Positions 44,746 to 57,000 of a DNA stretch of 64,000 nucleotides are shown piece by piece (the stretch's first letter is position 1; each line of letters begins with the position of its first letter). Both the position numbers and the translations under genes were made by a program. Source of the stretch: Pegea sp. RAD2-039 (Eukaryota > Chordata > Thaliacea > Salpida > Salpidae); assembly GCA_034620365.1 (NCBI GenBank), contig JAQGEQ010000365.1, forward strand, positions 124,001 to 188,000, read 5' to 3'. The notes beneath the pieces were generated by a model. That model was not told where the DNA came from and ran no database searches. It saw only the letters and a program-made list of their open reading frames with translations.

Positions 44746-47700
44746 TTTAAAAAGTTTAACAATTTTATTATGTATTGTCAATGCGTTTATTATAAATTAT
44801 TATAAAAGTAAATTTATACCATTTTTTTGTATAAATTAATAGAACTCTGATAATTAGGACTTTTATTTAAACTTTGTTCAAAATTTGGACAAATAATTTA
44901 AATTTTTTGTTAGATTTTCTTTAAAATAAATCTGAATCTTAATATTTCTCAAAAACAAATAGAAAATTAAAATCAAATCAGACAAGAAACCAACTAATTT
45001 GTAATTTGTTTGTTTTAAGACTTTCTCTGAAATTAGAATTCCTTATGAAATTTCTTCAAGCGAAACAAATAAATACTTGTATGTTTGTAAACAGATCAAT
45101 TTAATGTTCGTCAATATATATTAGCTAAATACTTGTTTTGAAAAGAATTAATTTTATCTATTTAATTTGGTTTTTCATCAATTAATTACGTAATTTTAAA
45201 GGTATTAATGAACTAAAAAAGTAAATATTAGGGACTTTTAGAAAGTTTATAAAATAAACAAATTGAAATTGTTTTTTTCGGAAGTTTATATAACTATTTA
45301 ACGAATTTAATGAGTTGTTGTTTTGTTAAAGTTTTTGTATTTTTTATAAATGGATTTATTGATTAAGAAATTATAAAAGTTGCGTAATATATTCCTTTTA
45401 TTTATTATTGTTTTGTAAACTGATCTCTATTTTCACCAAGCAACAATTACTTCATTTATTTAATCTCTATAAACACCACAAATCACTTTAAACTTTCTAA
45501 TTGCTTTTTGAAGAGTAAATCTAAAAGAATAATTATTTAAAAATTTCAATAAAAACATTTTATTATTTTTTACAATCAAAAGTTATTCGCTGATTTTTTT
45601 GTGAACTAAAATTTCTAGCAACTTTACTTGTAGACAACTTAAGAAAAGAAATTCTCTTATTTTGTGAAAGAGAAAATGTTGGGGACTTTTTCACCTACAG
45701 GATATTTCAAGTTTATCATCAGTTCTATTTTCATGAAACGAAAAATACTCGACAAAAATTTCACTTTTTTTTCAACTTTGAAAAATTTCACAAAAAATCA
45801 ACTTAATAATTTGCAACAATTTTGAATGTTTTGTAAAAAACGTTAAAAGAAAATTTATTCATTTGTTTAAAGCAAACTCAAAATATAAATAAATTCAAAA
45901 GAATGAGATTTAGTAATGTTCTAATTCCTGTTTTTTACTTATTTATCTAAATGACTTTAATTTCAATGAACTATGCTTTTACCAAACTTTCTATTTTCAG
46001 ATGTTTAATAATTCTAAAATAAGGAAGTTTGTGGTTTTAGTTGGTAAGTAATTAGATATTCAGACTATTATGTTGTGGTATCAACTTTATTCTTAATTAC
46101 ATCGATATTAAAAGTCATTCAACTCAATTGAAATAATGTCACTTATGACGACAGTTATGTAATCTAGTTTACCAGCTTCGTTTTAACAAGTATGTTGGCA
46201 AACCGGGAACTTTGCTTCTACAAAAATGTTGACATCTTCTAATTTAATTCTGTTATCATCTCTATTTTGTATGAAATTGCAATCTATTGTTTTTAATAGT
46301 TTCAAGTTATAACGGAAGCTTATTTTTTGGAAAATCCTTTTTTTGTAATATTATTAATTCGAATTTTTCTTTTTCTATAAACTTCTAGATAATTCAAGAA
46401 TAATATTTTAATATTTTAATGAATATTTTTCACAATATTTTCTTAAGTTTTGAATAAAATTATATTAAATTCTGTAAAATTTTCCTTCAGTTTTTTAATA
46501 GTTTATTTATATGAATAATTTTGACACCAAAGTTTAAATTATCGAATAATTTTTATAGAATAAAGAATGATTTCAGATATTTTTTATCAAACTTATTAAC
46601 TTTATTCTTAATTATAATAATTTTAAATAATTACTTCCTAATATTTGTTAGTTGCAATTACTACATATTCAAAGCTTTTAGTTTAGCAATATTGGTTAGT
46701 CAAAACACTTTCTTAATAATTTTAAGATGAAATTAATCAAAGTTTTGTTCTATAAGAAGTAATTATTACAGATTGTTTTAAAGATAATTAAAATAAATTT
46801 CAAAACTTTGTTATTCAAGCAAAACAATTAACATCAATAAGAGAATTTCTTGAAATGGAATAATGTTTTATTTATTTCAATTTATGTTCAACAATTTAAA
46901 TATTCAATGTTTTTAAAAACTTTATTTTATAACTAAAATATCAAAACAATTAGTAATTAGAGAATCGTGAGCCGAAGCACAAATAAGTTATCAAAATGAA
47001 TTTTTCTGAATTCTTATTGTATTGGTTCAATTTATAGGTAAAAAGTTTTTGAGGTTATCTTGATTGAAAATAAAACCAAAAGTCAAAGCTTTTATTACCT
47101 TTGTACAAAGATGTTGTTTTGATGCAAATCTAAAATCTATTTTGTCATTTATGATAGACTTGTAATGAGCTGATTATTGAAATACAATTTTGTTTTTAGA
47201 GGTAACTAGAACACAATACTTTGAATTGTTTAAATAAAAACTTGTTAAAAATCAGTTGTATCTAAAGTTTGAACAGAAATTTTTCATTAAAAAGAATTTT
47301 TTATTAACAAGATAAATTTGTTGATGACAAATAGATTCTTTTTCGGAACTTTTGATTTAATTTAATCATTTTCAAGTTATCTTGAAAAGGTAACGAGTTA
47401 CTTACTGACAGAAATTTCTCTCTAGCGTTACTTAACGGATATAAAATTTACAAATTTTGCAAAAAGTATTTTAAACTTTTGATGACTCATAATATTTATT
47501 TGGTCAGCAATATTTAAAACAAATATATGAATCGATTTAATTTTACATTTTATTAATTTACTCAGAACTTAAAGAAATTAAAAAAAGTGAAATAAATAAA
47601 GTTTTTAAAATATTCAATTTTATTATCAACTAAAATCTTTTCCAACCAAAAAAGATTTAAACAGATTTTCAAACAAGTTGAAGCAAGCTAGTATCAAACT

Positions 47701-48820
47701 TTAAAGCAAAATAGTTTCTAGTTAGATCTAGTAAACATGTAAGAAGCACAAAAGCCTAAAAGATTTAAATGAAAAAGTATCAAGTTGAAAATAGATGTTA
47801 GTTGATGTGACACCAACCTTAAAACCAACTGTTGTCCATAAAAACTAATTTTCTCAATTTATATTTTTATGATTGCTGCATCTATAAAAGTAAAAATAAT
47901 TGTTGATATTATAAAGTAATAAAAAAGAGTTAAACTAGAATTATTAAGATGCTGTTTTAAATTTCAAAGATTAAAGCAAAACTCCTAAAAAGATTCTATT
48001 TAGAAAAAAACAAAAATTTGTTGAATTAAATTTGATTTTATGAAATAATTTTATCAATTTTGTATAAATGGTGAACTCAAATAGAAATTATCAAAATAAC
48101 AATTTAATAAAAAGATGACTGATTACAATAAAGAATCTTTTTTAAATCTCAAAAATACACTGAAGCAATAGATTTGTAAATAAATTTGTTAAAATTTAGA
48201 CTTTAGTTTTATTGAAATTGTTCGATGGTTAAACTATTTGAAGGTTTCTGAATGAGTCGATAGTAGAAAGATATCAGAAAATTATGACAATTTGCTATAA
48301 ACAGTATTTGGGTTAGAAGAGAATTTTTCAAAAACTTTTTTAAGTTTATCTGATTCACAAAAAAGTCATTCATGAAAAGTAGAAGATACTTCAAATAAGA
48401 AAGAAAATAATCTAAAATCTTAAAATAAATCGAAGTTCTGTAAATATAAATTGGAACTTTTTAAATAAAAAGTAAATTTTAATCATTTTAATTCTCTGAT
48501 AATTGTTATTAGGATTTCTTTTTAGAAACATATTAATTATTTATTATATTTAACTTCATGCTATTTATAAACTCAAAAGTATTTTTAATAAATGAGTTGA
48601 AATTTTTAAATAATCACAAAAAAATACTTCAATAAGAATTTAAATCAATTTAGTTAATAAAATTTTCACTTAAAATGTTAAAATAAAAAAACTTATTTTA
48701 TGAATATTTTATAATCAAAATTCTCTAATTAATTCTCTAACATTTTATAATTAATTAATTATTGAATAAAATTTTAGATAAAATAAATCAAAAGTATTAA
48801 AATATATAAAATGTTTTTTC
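44746..48820. other. AT-rich DNA without a recognisable gene
   Basis: Long AT-rich stretch. Small open frames (46,521-46,730; 48,209-48,394) are low in complexity or hydrophobic and lack domains. No LINE or SINE match noticed. Confidence 0.5.
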
Positions 48821-49240
48821 TATGATTTAATATGATGGCAAATTAATCAATAATAGACTAATAAGCTTTCCATTTAATAATCTTCCCAGTTGCTAGTATT
48901 GATGTTAAGTGACTTCATATCGCGCTTGCAAGTATCTTTTCAGCTTTTAAGACAGCCGATACACCTTGGATGCCTTTTGAAAGCTCTCCAACAACAATTT
49001 CGTATTCCATTTAATGGTTGTGTCCAAGCCAGCAAAACCTTTACTTGCTTAGCTGTACATTGTTGTTAAGATTACATAATAATATAAGTTTCAGCTCAAG
49101 GTAGAATCAATGGCTGTTAGATAGGTTTCTTCTGATGGAAGCTACATTTTGTACCCATCTCTTCGCTAAACAAGAATAGACTAATAACTGGTAACTGTAG
49201 TTTTCATTATTTGCTGAAATAACTTCTCAAATAATCTTTG
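48821..49240 (-). pseudogene. Relic of a second LINE type (C-terminal RT-protein end)
   Basis: Distinctly less AT-rich. On the minus strand, near 49,030-48,880, it reads in shifting frames as WRAFKRHPRC, KDTCKRDMKSLNI and NTSNWEDY. This resembles the end of a common family of animal endonuclease-RT proteins (pattern G.R..GRQKxRYKDxLKxxLKxLxIDxxNWE). Frameshifts and stops interrupt it. It is unrelated to the CR1-like LINE. The identification is from remembered family patterns only. Confidence 0.45.
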
Positions 49241-49289
49241 AGCACAGATACACTGAAGAAGTATTTTGGCTTCGTCTTCGTCTGAGAAC

Positions 49290-49560
49290 GACCATATATG
49301 TATATGCCAGGACAGAAATTATGGAAATCCAGTTGCTGCCTAATAGCAGTTGTTGCAGCAGGAATTCACTTTCCACGACAACATGGTATGCAGCGAAACA
49401 AGAATGATACGGCCGACAAAGAGGTGAACGACATTGAAAGACGAATTGCCTACGAGGTTCTATCTCTTTAAATTATTTCAAATCATTTATATCAGCTTTG
49501 AATTAAGAGTTTTGCGTCTCTTTGTGAACCAGAATAACGAGGCCCTTCTACCCGAGTTTT
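49290..49560 (+). other. Less AT-rich patch with a short open stretch, unidentified
   Basis: From about 49,308 a plus-strand frame reads MPGQKLWKSSCCLIAVVAAG, then IHFPRQHGMQRNKNDTADKE and VNDIERRIAYE. A possible donor at 49,457 and acceptor near 49,505 would add SFASLCEPE and a stop. The start resembles a leader peptide. I recognise no family. It could be a small gene or part of the neighbouring retroelement relic. Confidence 0.2.
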
Positions 49561-50264
49561 ATAGACTTTTCCTAAAAGAACATTAACCTCAGCTTCTTTA
49601 CTTTAAGAAAGAAGTTTTAATTTTTGAACTAAATGTTGAAATGTTTACAAATACTTTAGTACTATATACTTTTATACTTTATATTACTTCTTTTTTTTTG
49701 AAATGTTTACAGATATTATACTTTATATTATTTCTGGCTATATTATTGTTTCTGTTAATAATATTATTAATTGCTTTTTATGAATTTGTAATTTTTGACA
49801 TAACAAATAAGCAGCTACAAAATAAGAATAAGATTCTATAAACAAAATAAAAGTGGTTTATCGAAAAAAAAATCGTCTTAAAAACATTTTAAATAAATAA
49901 TTTTTTATTTACATATACTTTTGATTTAAAATATTATATCGGAGTTACAATTTTAATAAATTAGTTTTAATTTAATATAACCAGGTTAAGGAAATTAATT
50001 TAAAACAATTGGTTCTCATTAATTAATTAATTCATTTAAATAATTTATTTTAGTTCTAATAAAATAATTTTTCAGTATTTTAATTTAACAGTTAATAAAT
50101 TAGTTTCAATTACAGATTTATTTACAAAAAGTATTTTAACTTTTAATTGAATTTTTCGGCCTTATTAATAAAAGGGAAAAATAGTCAAAAAATTCCCCGA
50201 CTGAAACAAAACACTGAAGTTACATTCGATGGAGCTGTAGCGTAATTTAAATATTCATTTGATA

Positions 50265-51557
50265 ATGGGTCGAGGCAGAAAAAGAAATTATTACTCTTCT
50301 AGTAGCCAATGTAAGAAGAAAAAGACAGAATATATATCTGGAAACTTCCAATCGTGTTCTAGAGGAGTTTTAATAAGTCATGACCGAACGAAAGAACATT
50401 TTTGTCGAATTGATGCTTTTAAATTATTCAATTATTTTGCTGATAAATGGTATGGAGAAGAAAAGGTAAAAAATAGTGAGGAAGTTGAAGAAGATATTTA
50501 TGCTGACGTAGAAATATCTTTAGCTAAAGAGGTGGAAAAGTCTAGAGAGTTTAATAAAACCAATCAACGCAGGTTTACAAGTCAAAAAAGTGGATGTAAT
50601 AACTTAATTTTTATTCAATTTAGAGGTTTGCCAGTTCAACCAAGCATCTTTATTCAAAAAGTCATTGAAGCTATTCATTCAAACTCTATAAAGAATAATT
50701 TAGAAGCTTTTCCAGCTGTAAGATCTGTTCTTCGTTTGCATCCAACTGATTGTGCATCGAGAGCAGATCTTGAAGGTATCAAGAATATGACAGAAACTTA
50801 CCTTCCTGATGCTTTTAAAAACATTTCGGAGTTTGCTTCAAATGGAGATCTTTTGAAAGAATATAATGTTGTTTATAAATGTCGAAATAATGGAACCCTG
50901 GGAATGCATTTAGTAACTGATCTGATAGTTGATAAAGTCAAAGAGATTTGTCCTGATTGGAAATTTAATTGTAGATCAAATGATGTAGTTGTTCTTGTGG
51001 ATATAATATGTGCCACTTGTTCTATGAGTCTTGTTAAAAGTTATAATTATTTAAAAAGATTTAATGTTCGTGAGTTAAGAGACTATTCAAAACAGAATGT
51101 GGAGAAAGTAGATGGAAAAAGAGATGCTAATGATGGAAAGATCAAAGTTGGTGATGATGGAAAGATCCAAGATGCTGATGATGAAAAGATTAAAGATGTT
51201 GATGATGAAAAGATCAAAGTTGGTGATGATGAAAAGATCCAAGATGTTGATGATGAAAAGATCAAAGTTGGTGATGATGAAAAGATCAAAGTTGGTGATG
51301 ATGAAAATATCCAAGATGTTGATGATGGAAAGATCCAAGATGTTGATGATGAAAAGATCCAAGATGCTGATGATGAAAAGATTAAAGATGCTGATGATGA
51401 AAAGATCCAAGATGTTGATGATGAAAAGATTAAAGACACTAGTGATGGAAACAAAGATGCTGATGAAGAAATCATAGATGTTGACTCTTTAAAGCAAGAA
51501 GATGATGGGCAAATAAATCTTGATAAATCTCAGATACAAGTAGAAGAATCTTGTTAA
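50265..51557 (+). CDS. THUMPD1: THUMP domain-containing protein 1 homologue (Tan1-like)
   Basis: 430 residues in a single exon. The N-terminus is basic (MGRGRKRNYY, CKKKK). GVLISHDRTKEHFCRIDAFKL then resembles the GILITCNMNE start of THUMPD1. The THUMP domain spans about residues 95-260: RRFTSQKSGCNNLIFIQFRG, VLRLHPTDC, VVYKCRNNG, VVVLVDIICATCSMSLVKSYNYLKRFNVREL. THUMPD1/Tan1 is the RNA-binding partner of NAT10/Kre33 for N4-acetylcytidine formation in tRNA. The C-terminal ~130 residues are an acidic octad repeat absent from the usual family tail. I start at ATG 50,265. An in-frame TTG six bases upstream is not needed. No upstream TATA stands out. Confidence 0.88.
   Translation: MGRGRKRNYYSSSSQCKKKKTEYISGNFQSCSRGVLISHDRTKEHFCRIDAFKLFNYFADKWYGEEKVKNSEEVEEDIYADVEISLAKEVEKSREFNKTNQRRFTSQKSGCNNLIFIQFRGLPVQPSIFIQKVIEAIHSNSIKNNLEAFPAVRSVLRLHPTDCASRADLEGIKNMTETYLPDAFKNISEFASNGDLLKEYNVVYKCRNNGTLGMHLVTDLIVDKVKEICPDWKFNCRSNDVVVLVDIICATCSMSLVKSYNYLKRFNVRELRDYSKQNVEKVDGKRDANDGKIKVGDDGKIQDADDEKIKDVDDEKIKVGDDEKIQDVDDEKIKVGDDEKIKVGDDENIQDVDDGKIQDVDDEKIQDADDEKIKDADDEKIQDVDDEKIKDTSDGNKDADEEIIDVDSLKQEDDGQINLDKSQIQVEESC
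51111..51478 (+). repeat. 24-base coding repeat in the THUMPD1 tail
   Basis: About 13 consecutive units of 24 bases encode the octad D-(D/G)-E/G-K-I-K/Q-(V-G / D-V / D-A)-D, for example DDEKIKVG and DDEKIQDV. Higher-order alternation of KVG and QDV types suggests slippage and unequal exchange. Because of the repeat, other frames are also open on both strands; these are by-products. Confidence 0.9.
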
Positions 51558-52249
51558 AGATGTAAAGAAGATAAAAGCAAAAATAGAAGAATTTTATAAA
51601 ATATTTTTTGGTGGAATAATATTTAAATAAGTTTTAGTGAATTTATGATATTTTCAGTTTAATGAGAATTTTTTTACTTCTCTAAACTACTTTTTGTTGA
51701 AAATCTCTCTTTTATTACTTGAAGTTTCATGAAATAAATTTATTTAATAAAAAAGATTTTCTCATATTCTGAAAATTGTTTAAAAAAACTAAAAGGTGGA
51801 AAATAAATTTATATAAATCTTTTGATAATTTTTTTATATTTTATTTTTTTTATAATATTTATTAATATTTCAAAATGAAATTTAGCTTTTCTTGTTATCT
51901 AATTATTCATAAATTTTAAAAATATAATTTTAATATAGAGCTTATGATATTATTATTATTTATGATAATAAAAGTATTATTAATAGAATCAAATATTAAT
52001 TAACAATTACTTATTATATAAATATTCATTATTAAAGAGAATTATTATTAAATGATTGAATGAATTTGATTTGAAAGAACTTTTACTACTGTTGCTTTAC
52101 TAATAACTATTTTATATAAAGTTATTAAGTAGAACAATTTGTTTTCAATTTATATCATTTATAAATGAGATTTATTTCAATTGAACTTTGTTACTTTACT
52201 CACATCCTTATATTTTATTGTACTTAACTTAATTTATAAGAGATATTTA
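51558..52249. other. 3' flank of THUMPD1, AT-rich
   Basis: No further gene seen. The 3' UTR and poly(A) signal (several AATAAA-like runs, for example near 51,733) should be here. Confidence 0.5.
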
Positions 52250-52345
52250 GTGTCACCAACCACCAATACAAATTACTTCCCAGAAGTAACTTTATCACAA
52301 CTTACAAGCACTTATTCAAATAGAATCTAACCTGAAACTTATTCA
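52250..52345 (-). mobile_element. Diverged LINE 5' UTR scrap
   Basis: On the minus strand it resembles the LINE 5' UTR at 44,461-44,580 (ttagtgtcaccaaccacc... acctgaaacttattcaaata), with many differences and gaps. It is an old remnant. Confidence 0.55.
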
Positions 52346-52867
52346 AATATTTATAAATGTTGGCTTTATTTGAAATTGTAAATATAATGTTGAATAATTG
52401 AACTTTTTTATTTTTTATGTTTCTTATTTTTCTTAATTTTTATACTTTTGACTTTTCGATAGTTTAAATGAAACATCCAACTATAGTGAGAAACAAAAAC
52501 TTAAGTTCAAAATATAAATTTTTGTTTGTTATTTGCAGTCATGTGTTGAATAAACCAGTTAAAATATATTAATTGTATTCTTAAGACTGTAAAAAAATTA
52601 ACAGTTAAATTCATTTGTAACATTATTTTATCTAGTCAAAAAAAGTAATTATTTCTAACCTAATTTGATATTTAATTTATTAATTTTGTTTTCCTCTAGT
52701 TGACGCTAAAGCAAAACTTATCAGCTGTGAGATTACAAAATGGAAAATGTGCTCAAAGACAAACCCGGGTTTTATGACTTGTTTACTAAAGAGGACAAAT
52801 TATCTACATAATAAGTCTTATTTTATCTGTTTTCAGTTTACTAGAATAGAAATTGAAAATATCTCAC

Positions 52868-52975
52868 ATTCTTGTATTATTACTTGTCTACTTAGTACTT
52901 GGCTACTTATTACTTGTCTACTTATTACTTGGCTACTTATTACTTGTCTACTTATTACTTGTCTACTTGTACCTC
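52868..52975. repeat. 15-base minisatellite
   Basis: About seven tandem units of TACTTATTACTTGTC / TACTTATTACTTGGC. The two types tend to alternate, giving a 30-base higher-order period. The open frame across it is a by-product of the repeat. Confidence 0.9.
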
Positions 52976-52986
52976 AGATTGTGTAA

Positions 52987-54041
52987 TAAGTGTTCTAGTA
53001 ATAAAATCTAAATAATGAAAACAGCTCTGTACAACTTCTGTTTCTGTTCAGTAGCACAAATGATATCACAAACGAAATTAAAAAATTCATAATTATTACA
53101 AACTAAACAATTAAAACGGGACTTTCTTAAATTTTAAGTTCTGTGGATAAATTTAGCTATAAAAGTAAAAAAAAATAAAACCACCAATTAGTTTACTAAA
53201 GTTCGTTATAACCTAAGTAAAGGTCGAAATAAAAAATTTAATTTTTATATAATAAAAGACTAAAAGAACTTTTCAATGACAAATTAATAGATTAAAAGAC
53301 GGTTTTTTATTTTGTAACATTTTCACTGTTTCAAGTTTTTCAATAAAAAAAATTCTGATCTACTTTTTGTTAACTGAAATACTTAAATGATTTATTTGTA
53401 TTTTAACTATCAGAGTAAAAACTACATATACACGATATTGATTTTGTTAATTATTTATTCAAGTAATATTGGTATGCTAAATTTTATTTAAAGATTTAAA
53501 TATAATTTTTAAAGCTGTCCTTAGAATAACAAAAGTTGATTTAAATAAAAGTTAGAAATCAAAAACCAATTGTTCGTAAGTAGAAAAGTTACAAAGTTTC
53601 TATTTCTTAGCTATTTAACTCAAGTAAATTGACATGAAATTATATGCAAATGAAGTATTGTAATCATATTTGCGTAAGAACACATAGAATTACTTCCTTA
53701 ATTTCTTTAATTTGAATAAAAATCAAATACTTGAAACAAAAAACCGTCAGACTAAAGTTATTTACAAAATTTTCATTTAAGACTTGATTAGTTAGAAGTA
53801 GTATTTAAAGAACTTCTAAAAGCAAGTATTGTTAGAAATCAAAAGTATCAGAGCAACTCAACATATAGGAGTATTAAATCGAGTCAATAATTGATATAAT
53901 TTGCGAGTATTAATCTAATTTTAATGATTGTATTAACCAGCTAAACTAAAATTGATAACTTTAAACAGTATTGAAACAGTTTTTTTATAAACTGCTTGTA
54001 ATTGTGATATTTTAAAATATATTTTGTAGTTTTTATTTCAG
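52987..54041. other. Upstream region of A2M copy B
   Basis: AT-rich with no gene seen. A good splice acceptor (ttttatttcag) ends at 54,041, so the first coding exon probably has a 5' UTR extension from 54,042, with an upstream non-coding exon that I cannot place. Confidence 0.5.
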
Positions 54042-54068
54042 ATTTAACTGAGAAGCAAATAGTTGAAA

Positions 54069-57000
54069 ATGAAATTTATGTTGAAACTGATTTTAGTTGG
54101 AACATATTTGTTCATTTATTTGAATTCTACTTTCGCTGAAAAGTAAATCATTCTAAGAATTTTTTGAAACAAAAATGAATAAATCTTTTTGATAATCTCT
54201 TTTATTTTCAGTCAATACCTGATATATATCCCTGAGTTTGTGCGTCCAGGCCAGCCAATCAATTATGTGGTCCACAACCTGATACCAACTGAGGACGTTA
54301 GAGTCACTGGGACCTTAACTCAAGGACATGGGACACTGTCCGTGGATTCAGCAGTGGTTCAGAAAGGTAAATAATCAACTTTTATTCAATATTTTATTGA
54401 TCTAATGTTTTAAAATTAGGAGGAAGTAAAATGTTTTCAACCAAAAATGTGAGTTTTAATTTCTTTAATTTTGTATTCTAAAGTTTTGTTAAACTCAGAT
54501 ATTTTACAAATACTCAAAAAATCTCGAATTTTCAGCTACCATTGAATCTTTCCCAAGAAGAAAGTAACTTAAAACTTGAAGTAATCGGAACAAGTCTAAC
54601 TGGTGATGTGATTTTTTCAAATGAAACTTCAAGCTTTACAATTAACAATGAAATTCAATCAATGTTTATTGAAACTGATAAAGCTGTTTATAAACCAGGA
54701 CAAACTGGTAAGATGTATTCTATATCTTGACCTGCAATAATTTCGACAATTTCTCATAATTATTTTGATCTTTTTAAACTTTTGATATAAAAAACTCTTC
54801 TTGATTTGCAGTGAGATTCAGAGTAATAAATCTTGATGTCAATTTGAAACCTTTGACTCATAATCTGAGTTATGAGATTACTGACTCCAAATCAAACGTG
54901 ATTCTGTTGAAGAAGAATCAAGTTCCAACTCTTGGTGTAGTTAGTGATGAACTACAAATTCATGAAGATACACCAGCTGGTGATTGGACGATTAAAGCTA
55001 GTGATCATTTAACTGTAAGTCTCGTTAACTTGAAGCAGTTAATTGAAAACAAAATTATAGAATTATGAAAAAGAAGTAGAAATTATTATCAAGAATTACA
55101 AATTACCGAAATTCGAAGTGAAGATAAAAGCTCCTCGATTTTACTATTGGATATCTGAAGGTTTAACTATTACGATAGAAGCAACGTGAGATGTTTACTA
55201 CAAAAATATCAAATTCATATCAGAAACATTTTGGTTATATCTTCTTTTTCTGATAATTCCAGATATACTTTTGGAAAGAAAGTTAATGGAGAAGCCCTTA
55301 TCAGAATATGGATTCTTAAACCAAACCCACTTTTGATCAATAAAAAGGTGAAGTTTACAGAATTTGAAAACAATTTTTTTATATATAAATGTAAAGGATG
55401 GCTCCTTAAGAGATCTTATCTCGCTAACAAACATTCTCACGAGTTTTATAATTATGTCTCCACCTGGGTTCGAACCCGGTACTTACTAGCTAGAAGTACT
55501 TTGTAGCTAGGTGTATAAATCGCTTCGCCACCAAACAGGACTAAAATTGATTAGATGCAAAGGTGTATGTTCTAAAATTAGAGTCTTAGTATCAGATTCT
55601 ACGAATCCTCAATTTCAGACTCTAATTGATTTTTTTCGAATTTTTATGAAATAATTAAAAAAAAATTCTTTTCAAAGAACCAATAGTTAATTGAGGAAAT
55701 ATATTTTCGTAGAACTTTGATGGAAAAACTGAAATCTTTGTGAATTCTTCAACACTTAATTCTATGGACATACATCGAATGGGAAAAAGTATTAAAGTGG
55801 ATGCAGTTGTCACAGAATCTCTTACAAAAATAGAAATAAGCAAACAATCTTCGATACCTGTAAAACTACAACCAATAGAAATCAAGAAACTTTTTGCTCC
55901 ACAGATAGTGAAACCTGGTCTACAATACACTGCTTATGTAAATATGTTTAAAAGTTAGTTTAGATAAATGAAATGATTTCATAATTCCAGCTGAAAGTTG
56001 CTGAAATGGATGGAAATTTGATACAGGAATCATTTAGAAAAGAAAATAATTTGACTCTAACATTCTACACCACGTAAGTTTTTGAATTAATTTTAAAAAA
56101 TTTTTATATATAAATGTAAAGGAGGGTGCCTAAAGAGATCTTATCTCGCTAACAAACATTCTCACGAGTTTTATAATTATGTCTCCAACTGGGTTCGAAC
56201 TCGGTACTTACTAGCTAGAAGTACTTTGTAGCTAGGTGTAGCAACCGCTTCGCCACCAAGCAGGACAATTTTAAAATGATTTAAAATATTAAACAGGAAT
56301 GAGATTTATGATGATGATTTTTACGGTTCATATTCAGGATTCACAGAAGATGACTGTAATAGTTGGACTCCAAGGTCAAGAGAAATGCTGCACGGTTAGT
56401 ATAAATAATAAAGAAGCTTAAAAAGTTTTTATTTAATGCAGGTTTGTCAATGTTTTATCCACATCTGAATAAAACTGTGGCCATCTCTCCTGGTGGACTT
56501 GTTGTTGCAAACGTTGAAGTTCCTGAAGTTGAATTCAGAGATATCCATTTTTCAGTAAATAATCTTTCATATTTAATTTTTTAATCAACGCAACAGATGG
56601 TAATTTAGAAAATTTCTATAGTTGATTTTATTCTAATTCGATTATTGACATTCATTTCAAATTGAAAAGTTATCTTCAATAAACTAAAAGACTTTTGTAA
56701 ATAATAAATGATAAACTTTGTTTAATTTACTGTTTCAGGCATTTATAGATGGAATCATTTGCATAAAATTGATCAAATGGAAAGCTTCAATAGCTGACTC
56801 ACCTTCTAACACCTTTCTACAAATCCTTTCAAATGAAAATAGATTTGAAGTTGGAAAAACAGCAAACTTTACTGTTAGATCAAATAAGTTTTTTGAAAAA
56901 CTTCATTATTCAGTAAGTGACTTGTTTTTGATATTAATTGCAACTTCTTCTACAATATCAAACTTCACTTTAAAGTTACACTAATTAAATTCAGATGTAA

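Larger units (their letters stand above)
54069..56554 (+). other. Signal peptide and MG1-MG4 exons of copy B
   Basis: The leader MKFMLKLILVGTYLF is followed by YLIYIPEFVRPGQPINY (MG1), the mini-exon GGSKMFSTKN, MFIETDKAVYKPGQ (MG2), GDWTIKA, LPKFEVKIKAP (MG3) and FAPQIVKPGLQY (MG4). Two exons (56,297-56,394 with acidic/aromatic YDDDFYGSYS; 56,442-56,554 with ISPGGLVVANVEV) stand where copy A has one Gly-Pro-Ser-rich exon. Exon 7 is 42 bases shorter than in copy A. Two SINEs sit in the introns at 55.4 and 56.1 kb. Confidence 0.85.

Noticed and set aside
51083-51477. Long open frames on both strands across the THUMPD1 repeat (SSSTSWIFSSS-type, MLMMKRSKM-type)
   Set aside because: These are by-products of a 24-base repeat with no stops in several frames. 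Only the acidic frame continues from the THUMP domain.
51111-51478. CRISPR-like array
   Set aside because: The units are contiguous and coding, without spacers, in a eukaryotic gene.
55186-55506. 106-codon frame spanning an A2M exon and a SINE
   Set aside because: The frame runs through the splice donor into the SINE. The 55,263-55,347 exon alone keeps the A2M phase.
55441-55541. A functional tRNA gene on the minus strand
   Set aside because: A and B boxes are present, but the acceptor and anticodon stems do not fold well, and the head continues into a LINE-like tail. It is a SINE.
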